From the NCBI RefSeq assembly GCF_900186535.1, contig NZ_FYDE01000003.1, positions 248,001-312,000 on the forward strand: 64,000 nt of DNA. Reading direction: 5' to 3'. Origin of the DNA: Marasmitruncus massiliensis. GTDB lineage: Bacteria; Bacillota; Clostridia; Oscillospirales; Ruminococcaceae. Both the position numbers and the translations under genes were made by a program. Positions within the stretch are counted from its first letter, which is position 1, and each line of letters opens with the position of its first letter. The notes beneath the pieces are model-generated. The model was not told where the DNA came from. It saw only the letters and a program-made list of their open reading frames with translations, and made no database searches. Shown here in pieces: positions 26,220 to 34,908 of the stretch.

Positions 26220-27008
26220 ATGAACTATTTCTGCATAGGCAACAAACTGTTCGGCTTTGGCCTGTCTCCAGCTGAAGCAATGGTTTTCTGTGCGGTAAGC
26301 AGCATCCGGAATCCACTTTTTTTTGCCGTATCCTGCGCGGATGCGATCAGTAACAGGACAGGCTTGTCGCCGCGCACCGTTTACCGAGCACTGGAAGGCC
26401 TCCAGGACAAGGAATTATTGATTAAAAAGGAAAGATACTGCTATGACGGACTAAGGGCTGCCAACGGCTATTATGTGGCGCGTATTGGCGGCGGACGATT
26501 TAAGGTTGAGCGCAATATCTGGAAGTATAAGCTGGATGCTGCGAGCTTCCTGGTCTATCTGTACATATCGAAATACATTAACAACCGGAACAGGAAAGGT
26601 TTCCCCAGCCTGCGCAAGATGGAGAAAGTGCTCGGCCTGTCCAGAACTACCATCATCACAAAGATCAGAAAGCTGCACCGGTTGGGTGTGTTGCAAAAGT
26701 TCCACCAGTATCATAAGCAAGGCTATCACTGCAACGGCCACACAGTACCGCTGCTGAATTACAAATCACATATTGCAAAACAAAAAGGACGCACGGCAAT
26801 GCGTCCTTTCCTTATGCGTCATCCAGCTTTTGTCCTCACCACAAGGTTTTATGCAAGGATACCGTCTATTTGCAGTGTAACGCATCAGGGCGGGGATTTC
26901 AAGGGGACAGGGCAAAAAAAGCGACGATCTTTTGTAAATTTTTTGAGGTGGTCCAATTTTGGCAGAACAGGTATTATACCATCTCAGTTACAGCAAAAGA
27001 AAGAATAG
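26220..27008 (+). CDS. Replication-initiator-like HTH protein, C-terminus extended through a terminator
   Basis: The first ~180 residues hold two winged-helix units: DAISNRTGLSPRTVYRALEG with LQDKELLIKKERY, and FPSLRKMEKVLGLSRTTIIT with KIRKLHRLGVLQKF. This arrangement is common in mobile-element regulators and replication initiators of Firmicutes. From about residue 188 the frame runs through a clear terminator hairpin (26784-26809) and then has no recognisable sequence, so the natural stop was probably lost. AGAAAGAGG precedes the ATG. Confidence 0.6.
   Translation: MNYFCIGNKLFGFGLSPAEAMVFCAVSSIRNPLFFAVSCADAISNRTGLSPRTVYRALEGLQDKELLIKKERYCYDGLRAANGYYVARIGGGRFKVERNIWKYKLDAASFLVYLYISKYINNRNRKGFPSLRKMEKVLGLSRTTIITKIRKLHRLGVLQKFHQYHKQGYHCNGHTVPLLNYKSHIAKQKGRTAMRPFLMRHPAFVLTTRFYARIPSICSVTHQGGDFKGTGQKKRRSFVNFLRWSNFGRTGIIPSQLQQKKE
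26784..26809 (+). terminator. Terminator hairpin inside the 3' part of the HTH frame
   Basis: AAAGGACGCA and TGCGTCCTTT pair perfectly over 10 bp with a 6-base loop, followed by CCTT. It sits within the open frame of the HTH protein, suggesting that the original stop codon lay just before it. Confidence 0.6.
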
Positions 27009-27199
27009 CTTTAGATTCTACATAGATTAATGGGTTAGATAGAACAGTGCAGATAATAAAAAATTCGCACTACAATTCTGATACCGTGAGTCGAAGGGCA
27101 AAATGCCGTTTTTCTTTTGGTGTCATTTTACTTTTCATAAAATTCGTATATATTAAGAGTAATTGTTCGGAACATTTGTTCTAATTAGAGGTGAAAAAA

Positions 27200-27276
27200 G
27201 TGGAGCGGGTAATCTTGTATATCGACCAAAACAATTTTTACGCCAGCGTGGAATGCCTGTACAATCCGAAGTTGCC
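27200..27276 (+). pseudogene. N-terminal stub of a Y-family DNA polymerase (DinB/UvrX-like)
   Basis: From a GTG with an AGAGGTG site the frame reads ERVILYIDQNNFYASVECLY, the Y-family polymerase start with the metal-binding aspartate. Homology stops after about 25 codons and the frame ends soon after. The rest of the gap 27009-27412 holds nothing I can support. UvrX-type polymerases are frequent on mobile elements, in keeping with the neighbouring decay. Confidence 0.6.
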
Positions 27277-27412
27277 TCAAGGCTTCTTGAAAACGAAGTC
27301 ACTACTCTGTACAATGAAGCCAAAGCCCCAAGGTTTTCCGTGAGAAGATATTTCGATAGTATTGTCACATTTCTTTGCGTATCATATTTTTGAATCCGTA
27401 TTCGTTGTAGTG

Positions 27413-28192
27413 TTAAATTGATGACAATGCCTTGAAATCATCAGCAATACATTTGGTATAGTGTTTAAGTGCCAGCACATAATGTTTAAGCAGTTCATTG
27501 TTAAAGAATAAATAAGTATATGCAATACTTACAGCCGCAATAATATTACCAGAGGGATCGAGGACTGGACTGGCAACAGCGCAAATGCTATCAATGTATT
27601 CGCCACTGTCGACCGAATACCCCTGTTCCTTTATCGTATCCAGTTCTCGCATCATTGATGAATACTCAGTAATGGTAAGGCGTGTGTATTGCTCGACAGG
27701 TTTTTCAAAGTAACGTTCGATATCTCTTACGGGTAATGATGACAACAAAATTTTACTAGCCGCACCAGCGTGGAGGGGGAAAGTTGATCCCATTTCCACG
27801 CTGATTTTTATCTGTTGCGTACTTTCCACCTTGTCAATGACAAAACAAGAGTTCTTTGATAAAATACTGATCTTTACAGTTTCCTTCACTTCGTTCTCCA
27901 ATGCAATCAAATGCGGATGTGATATCTGCTTCAAAATCTGAAGTTGCTCATCGCGGACTCTGGAGATATGTGCAAATTTATTACCGATATAGTAAAGTCC
28001 CGATTCTGCTGAGGACTTCAAGAAACCGTGTAGTTCCAAAGATGCAAGTATACGATATAACGTCGTTTTAGGTATATTAAATTTACGTAATAAGGTGCTT
28101 GCAGATACCCCCATAGGGTATTCACTCACATAATCAATTACATCACTTGCCCGATCGATAATTGGAATATTGGCATAATTCCCCTTGATCAT
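27413..28192 (-). CDS. IclR-family transcriptional regulator
   Basis: 259 residues from the ATG at 28192 (GAGGGAT site): an N-terminal winged helix (VSASTLLRKFNIPKTTLYRI, residues ~27-50) and the IclR effector domain with LKQISHPHLIALENEVKETV, then GSTFPLHAGAASKILLSS and DSGEYIDSICAVASPVLD. IclR proteins with this domain sense small acids or sugar-acid intermediates. It is divergent from the sugar-acid operon at 28446, whose promoter carries a perfect palindrome, so control of that operon is likely. Confidence 0.92.
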   Translation of the reverse strand: MIKGNYANIPIIDRASDVIDYVSEYPMGVSASTLLRKFNIPKTTLYRILASLELHGFLKSSAESGLYYIGNKFAHISRVRDEQLQILKQISHPHLIALENEVKETVKISILSKNSCFVIDKVESTQQIKISVEMGSTFPLHAGAASKILLSSLPVRDIERYFEKPVEQYTRLTITEYSSMMRELDTIKEQGYSVDSGEYIDSICAVASPVLDPSGNIIAAVSIAYTYLFFNNELLKHYVLALKHYTKCIADDFKALSSI

Positions 28193-28372
28193 GATTATCC
28201 CTCGCTCTCTAGTTTCAACTGTAGCACTAATTATAACAATTTGCAACTTTGTTTATCGTGAAAGTACTATATAAAAAATTTAAACAAAATTATTTCAAAT
28301 AAGAAACCATATGTCGATATTTGTAATGTGTAGTAGCGAAATTCATATCGATTTGGGCAATTAGCGAACTGA

Positions 28373-28407
28373 TTGACACGAATATACATGATATGATTAT
28401 ATCATGT
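28373..28407 (+). promoter_or_regulatory. Promoter with overlapping 22-bp palindrome upstream of the sugar-acid operon
   Basis: TTGACA (28373-28378) and TTATAT (28397-28402) form a promoter with an 18-base spacer. The perfect inverted repeat ACATGATAT-GATT-ATATCATGT (28386-28407) covers the -10 box. This is the layout of a repressor site. The IclR-type protein encoded on the other side of the gap is the obvious candidate, though this is inferred. Confidence 0.65.
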
Positions 28408-28445
28408 TTTAAATATGAAACAAATTAGGGACAAGGAGGATTATA

Positions 28446-29783
28446 ATGGAAAGTATGACAAGCGGAATAAATACGAATTCTAGCCCATCCCAACTGCGAA
28501 TAACCGATATGAGATTTGTGGATATTGTAGACGCACCTATGGAATGTACCATCCTGCGATTGGAAACGAATCAGGGAATTACCGGTTACGGTGAAGTGCG
28601 GGATTTCTCAAATAAGGTATATGCTTTGCAGTTAAAGCGGTTGATTGTTGGGGAGAATCCTTGCAATATCGGAAAGATATTCAATAAAATCAAGCAGTTT
28701 GGTGGTCAAGCGCGGCAAGGTGGCGGTGTCAGCGGTATCGAAGTAGCACTTTGTGATTTGGCTGGTAAAGCATTCGGTGTGCCGGTATACCAAATGTTGG
28801 GCGGTAAATTTCGCGATAAGATTCGTATCTATTGCGATACTGATGTTGGAGAAACCCACAACGGAAACGATATGAGTGTTGCGCTTCAAAAACGAATGGA
28901 CAGTGGATACACCATGTTGAAGATGGATCTGGGCATTGATCTTCTGGTAGGCATTGATGGAACAATTAATGCGCCCCTTGGTTATCTCGATAGAATGCGT
29001 GACTTTACACGTCAGGAAATGTCTTTCGGCATAACGGATAAAGCGTTTGCGGAGTTTATGAGCGTACCCCACCCCTTTACCTTTGTGTCTTTGCCGGATA
29101 AAGGTCTTGACTACCTGGAAGAGTATATGTCTCAAGTGCGGGATATCATTGGGTATGAAGTTCCGTTGGCAATCGACCACATTGGCCATGTGAATGTGCA
29201 AAGTTGCATCCGGTTAGGCAAACGTTTGGAAAAGTATAATATCGCTTGGATGGAAGATTGTGTGCCTTGGTTCTATACAGATCAATGGAAGCAATTATCA
29301 AATTCTTGTGCAGTTCCTATGTGTACTGGCGAAGATACATATCTGTGTGAGAATTTCATGCCTTTGTTCCGGAATAAGGCTATCTCGGTTATTCATCCCG
29401 ATGTGTTGACCGCAGGTGGTATCTATGAAACAAAGAAAATCATTGACACGGCATGGGAGCATGGCATCGCGGCGGCGATTCATATGGCAGAGACACCCAT
29501 TGGCTGCATGGCAGCGGCTCATGTATCAGCGGCGGTCGGAGACAATTTCGTTGCGATGGAATTCCATTCTCATGATGTTCCTTGGTGGAACAATATGGTA
29601 AAGGGTGCAAAGGAACCCATTATTCAAAACGGATGGCTTACCATATCTGATAAGCCGGGCTTGGGAATCGATGAATTAGACGACGAGGTTCTGAGAGCTC
29701 ATATGAATCCGAAGCGGCCTGGATTATGGGAAAGTACAGATACATGGAATCAGGAATGGGCCCATGACCGTACCTGGAGTTGA
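28446..29783 (+). CDS. Enolase-superfamily (mandelate racemase/muconate lactonizing type) sugar-acid dehydratase
   Basis: The 445-residue protein has the N-terminal capping domain (ETNQGITGYGEVRDFSNKVY) and the barrel with a K-x-D pair (LKMDLG, ~residue 160). The metal ligands are in LAIDHIGH, WMEDCVPW and CTGEDTYL, and a catalytic histidine is in AAIHMAETPIG. This set indicates dehydration of an aldonate or aldarate to a 2-keto-3-deoxy acid. The exact substrate is not clear: the tail EFHSHDVPWW differs from D-mannonate, L-rhamnonate and L-fuconate enzymes I know. It is the first gene of the operon; GGAGG precedes the ATG. Confidence 0.88.
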   Translation: MESMTSGINTNSSPSQLRITDMRFVDIVDAPMECTILRLETNQGITGYGEVRDFSNKVYALQLKRLIVGENPCNIGKIFNKIKQFGGQARQGGGVSGIEVALCDLAGKAFGVPVYQMLGGKFRDKIRIYCDTDVGETHNGNDMSVALQKRMDSGYTMLKMDLGIDLLVGIDGTINAPLGYLDRMRDFTRQEMSFGITDKAFAEFMSVPHPFTFVSLPDKGLDYLEEYMSQVRDIIGYEVPLAIDHIGHVNVQSCIRLGKRLEKYNIAWMEDCVPWFYTDQWKQLSNSCAVPMCTGEDTYLCENFMPLFRNKAISVIHPDVLTAGGIYETKKIIDTAWEHGIAAAIHMAETPIGCMAAAHVSAAVGDNFVAMEFHSHDVPWWNNMVKGAKEPIIQNGWLTISDKPGLGIDELDDEVLRAHMNPKRPGLWESTDTWNQEWAHDRTWS

Positions 29784-29793
29784 GGTGTGAAAA

Positions 29794-30453
29794 ATGTGGA
29801 AAAATGATGACGAACTCTTTGACCTAATAACAAAAGAGCTATATACGCCGGTAGTGGGTGATATATTGGATGGGCTTGGATTGTACCATCAATTCCTACC
29901 ACCTCAGATCCGCCCGATACACGATATCGATAAACTGGCAGGTCGCGCAATGCCAGTAGTGATGACTGATGTTTACGGTCCACAGAAAAAGCCGTTCGGA
30001 TTACTAACAGAGGCGTTGGATCAATTGCAACCGGGGGAAATTTATATTGCCAGCGGTGGAGAAATGCGTTGTGCCTATTGGGGCGAATTGTTGACTGCTA
30101 CAGCTAAGAAGCGTGGTGCCGTTGGTGCAGTTGTGAATGGATATTACCGAGATTCCCCCCAGGTAATGGAACAAAAATTTTCAGTTTTCAGCAGAGGGCG
30201 GTATGCACAGGATTCTTCTGTCCGTACACAAGTTACCAATTTCCGCTGCCCAATTGAGGTGCAAGGGGTCTGGATTGAACCCGGTGATATAGTGTTTGGT
30301 GATTTGGACGGAGTGCTCGTGATTCCTAAAAATCATATATCAGAGGTTATAGAAAAATCTCTTGAAAAAGCAAGAGGTGAGAAAACTGTTCGCCAGGAGA
30401 TTGAAAGTGGTATGAGCGCAACCGAAGCGTTTGCGACTTTCGGAATTTTATAA
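29794..30453 (+). CDS. RraA-like protein (HMG/CHA aldolase superfamily)
   Basis: 219 residues with the RraA-fold core: [12 protein letters not shown] at the start, the pyruvate/metal site in [20 protein letters not shown] followed by YYRDS, where the arginine-aspartate pair is conserved, and [20 protein letters not shown]. Members can be aldolases or oxaloacetate decarboxylases acting on 2-keto acids. Directly downstream of a dehydratase, cleavage of the resulting keto acid is a reasonable guess. The original annotation often seen, dimethylmenaquinone methyltransferase, is not supported by this fold. Confidence 0.88.
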   Translation: MWKNDDELFDLITKELYTPVVGDILDGLGLYHQFLPPQIRPIHDIDKLAGRAMPVVMTDVYGPQKKPFGLLTEALDQLQPGEIYIASGGEMRCAYWGELLTATAKKRGAVGAVVNGYYRDSPQVMEQKFSVFSRGRYAQDSSVRTQVTNFRCPIEVQGVWIEPGDIVFGDLDGVLVIPKNHISEVIEKSLEKARGEKTVRQEIESGMSATEAFATFGIL

Positions 30454-30469
30454 AGGAGAGAACAATACC

Positions 30470-31240
30470 ATGCAGGATTTATTTTTGCATGCATTTAGCC
30501 TTGAAGACCGCACAGCCGTCATTACCGGGGGCGGGACCGGGCTGGGGTATGCTATGTCAAAATGTATGATTGCGGCCGGCGCGAGGATCGTCATGCTTGG
30601 TCGGCGGGAAGACGTGCTGCGGAAGGCATGTACCGAACTGGGTGAGAGAGCTTCCTATTTGACGTTCGATATCACCGACACGGACAATATGGAGAAAATC
30701 GTTCGCAAAATCCGATCAGATGTCGGCAGGATCTATATTCTAGTCAACAACGCAGGTAATCAGCACAAAAAGCCGGTGGAGGAAATGACCGTTAATGAAT
30801 TCACGCAAGTTTTGGACGTTCATTTGGTTGGCTCTTTTGCGCTGACCAAAGCGATTTTGCCATCCATGCGGGAGCAGAAAAAGGGCAGTGTAATATTCAT
30901 TTCCTCAATGTCTGGCTTCATCGGAAATTCTAATTTGACCGGATATGCCGCCGCAAAATCCGGGATCTTAGGGCTTGTCCGAACGTTGGCGAGCGAGGTA
31001 TCTGGTAACGGCGTACGTGTGAACGCAATCGCTCCCGGATGGTTGGAAACTCCCATGTTTCTTCAAGCGCTGGCAAAAGACCCCGATCGCCAGGCGCGTA
31101 TCTTGCAACGCACACCGATGAATAAATTTGGTAATACCACCGATGTTGGGTGGGCCGCAGTCTATCTGGCATCCGATGCATCCTCTTTTGTCACAGGAAC
31201 ATCGATCACGGTGGACGGCGGCGCGGTGATCGGATTGTAG
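30470..31240 (+). CDS. Short-chain dehydrogenase/reductase (KduD / gluconate 5-dehydrogenase-like)
   Basis: 256 residues: the NAD(P)-binding TGGGTGLGYA near residue 16, NNAG, and the catalytic Ser plus Y-x3-K (IFISSM, GYAAAKSG). The C-terminal end GTSITVDGGA is typical for sugar-acid SDRs. I start at the ATG at 30470 behind AAAGGAG. In a uronate/aldonate operon it most likely interconverts a hydroxyl and keto group in the substrate or a deoxy-keto acid. Confidence 0.92.
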   Translation: MQDLFLHAFSLEDRTAVITGGGTGLGYAMSKCMIAAGARIVMLGRREDVLRKACTELGERASYLTFDITDTDNMEKIVRKIRSDVGRIYILVNNAGNQHKKPVEEMTVNEFTQVLDVHLVGSFALTKAILPSMREQKKGSVIFISSMSGFIGNSNLTGYAAAKSGILGLVRTLASEVSGNGVRVNAIAPGWLETPMFLQALAKDPDRQARILQRTPMNKFGNTTDVGWAAVYLASDASSFVTGTSITVDGGAVIGL

Positions 31241-31310
31241 GGCAATTTGGCATTGAGTTGCTATTGATAAGGATACTATAAACCTTCATTTACAAAAGAA
31301 AGGGACGATT

Positions 31311-32372
31311 ATGATGAAAAAAAATATCTGTAACCTTCTGGCGATTATTCTGCTATCCGTTACCTTGACAAGTTGCGCGCAGTCTGAAAAACCGGCAAGT
31401 GCCGTAGACAGTAGTACAAGCAATAGAACAGAGTCCGGTAGTAGCGAAAGCGATGATACGACGAGCGGCGACGTGATTGTGCTGAAAATCGCGCATGTTG
31501 ACAATGATACCTCTCCTTATCAAGTAGGCCTAGAGAGATATGCGGAAGAATTGTCGCGGCTGACAAACGGAAAAGTAACTGGCAAAGTATATTCCGGCTC
31601 GATTCTTGGGAACGATAGAGAGTTGACCGAGGGTATGGCGCTCGGAACCACAGATATAGGTGTGGCCAGCAGTGCAATGCTTGAGTCCTTTATTCCGGAT
31701 ATGGCTGTGTTGAACGCGCCATTTATGTTCAATAGTCCGGAACATGCGGCCAAGATGATTGATGGCGAAGTAGGCGAGCATTTTGAAAAAGAACTGGAAT
31801 CTTTGGATTTTCATACGATTGGGTGGATGTCCTCCGGTATGAGGAATGTTTTTTCCACCAGACCGATCCAGACTGTGGACGATTTCAAAAACCTGAAGAT
31901 CCGCACCATGCAGAACAATATGCATATGCGCACATTTGAATTGCTTGGCGCGCAGGCTGTCCCAATGGATACAAACGAGCAGTTTACCGCATTGCAGCAG
32001 GGGACTATTGATGCAAACGAAAACGCTACTTGCAATGCGCTGAATCAGCATTACTACGAAGTGATCAAACATATCACCAATACAGGACATGTGTTCGGAT
32101 TCATAGCAGTGGGCATCTCCACAAAAACGCTGGAAAGCATCCCGGAGGAATATCGCTCCGCAATCTTTGAAGCCGGAAAAGTGATGGAGGAAGTCGAGAG
32201 GTCGCAATTAGAGGCAGACAATGTGCAGGCGGAAGAAGAGCTCAAGAAGCTTGGCGTGACTTTCTATGAAATTGACCGGGAGGCCCTGAAGGAAAAGATC
32301 GCTCCTGTCTATGAGGAATTCAGCGCAAATATGCCGGAAGATTTGCTGAAGAAGGTTCGGGATTTGGCATAA
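31311..32372 (+). CDS. dctP: TRAP transporter substrate-binding lipoprotein DctP
   Basis: The 353-residue protein has a lipoprotein signal (KKNICNLLAIILLSVTLTSC), an S/T-rich linker and the DctP fold (LKIAHVDNDTSPYQVGLERY, then IGWMSSGMRNVFSTRPIQ with the conserved arginine that binds a carboxylate). Binding-protein-dependent secondary transporters of this type take up organic or sugar acids. dctQ and dctM follow, so a uronate or aldonate substrate is likely. Two adjacent ATGs could serve as start (31311 or 31314). Confidence 0.93.
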   Translation: MMKKNICNLLAIILLSVTLTSCAQSEKPASAVDSSTSNRTESGSSESDDTTSGDVIVLKIAHVDNDTSPYQVGLERYAEELSRLTNGKVTGKVYSGSILGNDRELTEGMALGTTDIGVASSAMLESFIPDMAVLNAPFMFNSPEHAAKMIDGEVGEHFEKELESLDFHTIGWMSSGMRNVFSTRPIQTVDDFKNLKIRTMQNNMHMRTFELLGAQAVPMDTNEQFTALQQGTIDANENATCNALNQHYYEVIKHITNTGHVFGFIAVGISTKTLESIPEEYRSAIFEAGKVMEEVERSQLEADNVQAEEELKKLGVTFYEIDREALKEKIAPVYEEFSANMPEDLLKKVRDLA

Positions 32373-32613
32373 CTATTTCTGTTAAGGAATCAGTACCACC
32401 TTTTCATTCAAGTGGTGGGTTGAGCTCTTTTGTTCCATTCTGATCCCCTGGTTCAATTTGGGACTATACATCTAGACACCCGAAATACAAATTTTTAATT
32501 CTTTGGTTGCTATGGTACTTATATTACTACTGTAACGCTTCTGTTTATTTTGTTCTTCTACGCATAGCCTGTGGATTAATCGGGAATTAACACTACACAA
32601 AGGAGGGTTCTGT

Positions 32614-33087
32614 ATGGTCCAAAAAATTGAAAAAGCGGCAATAATTCTTTTTTTTAGCGTTATGACCGCCGCTATGATCTTACAGGTGGTAAATCGCAAT
32701 ATTCTGCATATTAATATCGGCTGGCTGGAGGAATTGTCCAGATATTGTATGGTTTGGATCGTGATGCTCGCATCGGGGAGTGCGTTGCGGAAAGGTGAGC
32801 ACATCTCAATGGAAGTCGTTACGGCCAAGGTCTCGGGAAAAGTAAAAATGGTTTTAGAGATTTTGGTGCAACTGGTTATCCTTGTGTTTGTACTGACACT
32901 TTTGATCGCATCGTTTAGGCTCGTAGGCATTCAAATAAGGACAGGGCAGATATCGCCCGGATTGAGAGTCCATATGGCATTGCCTTATTTATCCCTTCCT
33001 GTTGCGTTCGCAGGTATGGCAATTGGACAGATTATTGATTTGGCTAAACGCATACCGGCCTTATCAATTTCAAAGGGGGAAGGCTAA
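32614..33087 (+). CDS. dctQ: TRAP transporter small permease DctQ
   Basis: A 157-residue protein with four membrane helices and the DctQ hallmark segment NIGWLEELSRYCMVWIVMLA plus ASGSALRKGEHISMEVV. It lies 241 bases after dctP; that gap contains a weak CCACC/GGTGG hairpin and AT-rich DNA, so a separate promoter is possible. AAAGGAGGG precedes the ATG and the stop overlaps the dctM start. Confidence 0.92.
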   Translation: MVQKIEKAAIILFFSVMTAAMILQVVNRNILHINIGWLEELSRYCMVWIVMLASGSALRKGEHISMEVVTAKVSGKVKMVLEILVQLVILVFVLTLLIASFRLVGIQIRTGQISPGLRVHMALPYLSLPVAFAGMAIGQIIDLAKRIPALSISKGEG

Positions 33088-34346
33088 TGTCGGCGCTGGT
33101 TTTGTTTGGGTCGTTGGTACTTTTTCTGCTTATCGGTGTTCCTATCGGGATTTGTCTCAGTAGTGCTGCGTTATTGTCTTTTGCTTATCTGGATATTCCT
33201 ATGCTTGGCGCGGCGCAAAAAGTCTTTACTGCGTTAGATAGTACATCCCTGATGGCAATTCCTTTCTTTGTACTGGCGGGCAACCTGATGACAAAGGGAG
33301 GTATTTCAAAACGACTTTCAGAATTTGCAAACTCCATTATCGGAAATGTGCGTGGAGGCATGGGGATTGCCGTTGTCATAGCCTGTGCATTCTTTGCAGC
33401 GTTGTCCGGTTCTGGCTCCGCGACGGTTATCGCGATCGGTTCCATGTTTTATCCGGAAATGATTAAGATAGGCTATACAGAAGAACGCGCCTCAGGATTG
33501 ATTTGTATATCCGGTGGTCTTGGCCCTATCATTCCTCCCAGTATTGCCATGGTGATTTACGCTACATGTGTGAACGCATCTGTTAGTGAGATGTTTACAG
33601 CCGGCACCGTTGTTGGCATATTGATTGCGGTAGGCTTAGTGATTGTGTGCCTAATTTTTGCTCACAAGGAAAAATGGCCAAAAAACGAGAAGTGAATTGT
33701 CATAAAGGAACTGGGATTATCCTTTGTTCATGCAATTCCGGCACTGTTCCTACCTGTCATTATTTTAGGAGGGATTTTTTCTGGGCTGTTGACACCGACA
33801 GAATCAGCAGCGGTGGCGGTGGCTTATGCCTTAATCATCAGCATCATGGTCTATAAGGAGATTAAGCTGAATGACCTAAAGGAAATATTTTTTGATTCTG
33901 CGCGCGCTACAGCAACAGTCATGTTTATTATCGCCGCATCGTCCGTGTTTGGGGGGATATTCACATCTGCCGGGTTATCCGATCAGGTTGTGAGCTTCAT
34001 TCAAGGCTTTAATCTCTCCCCATTGCTCTTTCTCTTTGCTGTCGTGCTTTTAATCTTTGGCCTTTTTATGGAAGGCGCGGCTACTATCCTGCTCCTTGTT
34101 CCCATGCTGTGGCCCATTGCATCTGCGCTGGGCATTCATGCAGTACATTTTGGAATGGTCATTATTGTGGCGATTGTCATTGGCAATATGACGCCACCCG
34201 TCGCTTTGAATATTTTTGCAACTGCAACGGTAACAAAATTATCCATTGAACGAATTGCTAAAGGCCAGATGCCGTTTTTTATAACAATGTTTGTCGTATT
34301 TGTTGCTGTTATCTTGTTTCCGCAAATTTTGCTGGCATTTCTGTAA
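33087..34346 (+). pseudogene. dctM: TRAP transporter large permease DctM, interrupted by one in-frame TGA
   Basis: Codons 1-202 give the DctM N-terminal half (IGVPIGICLSSAALL, ALSGSGSATVIAIGS, GGLGPIIPPSI) and codons 204-419 the C-terminal half (AIPALFLPVIILGGIFSGLL, TPTESAAVA, GNMTPPVALN). Both halves are in the same frame, separated only by TGA at 33693-33695, between NEK and IVIKELGL in a cytoplasmic loop. No frameshift is needed. Total length 419 residues is normal for DctM. The lesion is either a recent nonsense mutation or a sequencing error. A split protein by internal restart is less likely: no good start codon with a ribosome site lies just after the stop. Confidence 0.85.
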
Positions 34347-34398
34347 AGCATGCCACAGTTAAAGACGTATATGTGTAAAAAAGGAAACGGAGAAACGC

Positions 34399-34908
34399 AT
34401 GGATCATTGCATGTACTGTGAAAAGAACGAAACTCTTGATAGCTACATGTTACCAATTTGTTCGTTGGAATATTCTCAGGTATACTTGCTCAAAAATCAA
34501 AATTATCCAGGTCGGTGTGTGGTTGCATTTAACCGGCACAAAAGAGAAATATTCGAGCTGGAGCGAAAGGAGCTTCACGGCTTCTTTGACGATGTATCCA
34601 CTGTTGCAGCTGCCATTCAGCGGTTGTTTTTTCCGGACAAGCTGAATTATGGCATATATGGAGACATCGTTTCCCATTTTCACTGCCACATTGTTCCCAA
34701 AACAGAGGGAGACTTTGCTTGGGGGATACCTTTCAGTATGGATGGCAACGCGCATTTTCCCGATACATCGGAGCTGAAACGGCGGGCAGAACAAATCCGC
34801 GATTGTATTGCCAGTATGAACTCGAGGAGTAATCACACGGATTCCTATTTACAATTCCCCATACAAATAAAATGGAACAACAATAAAATCAGGGAGGCAG
34901 TACAATGA
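34399..34908 (+). CDS. HIT-family (histidine triad) hydrolase
   Basis: A 169-residue HIT protein. The triad is HFHCHIVPK and the N-terminal CMYC pair may bind zinc. GRCVVAFNRHKREIFEL is the usual nucleotide-contact region. HIT proteins hydrolyse nucleotide phosphoramidates or act as AP4A hydrolases. Its presence in a sugar-acid operon is unexplained; it overlaps the start of the IolB-like gene by 4 bases, so it is really part of the operon. Confidence 0.88.
   Translation: MDHCMYCEKNETLDSYMLPICSLEYSQVYLLKNQNYPGRCVVAFNRHKREIFELERKELHGFFDDVSTVAAAIQRLFFPDKLNYGIYGDIVSHFHCHIVPKTEGDFAWGIPFSMDGNAHFPDTSELKRRAEQIRDCIASMNSRSNHTDSYLQFPIQIKWNNNKIREAVQ

Noticed and set aside
33693-33695. Selenocysteine or recoded TGA in dctM
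   Set aside because: No SECIS-like hairpin was seen just after the codon, DctM proteins have no selenocysteine at this loop, and other genes in the window use TGA as a normal stop.
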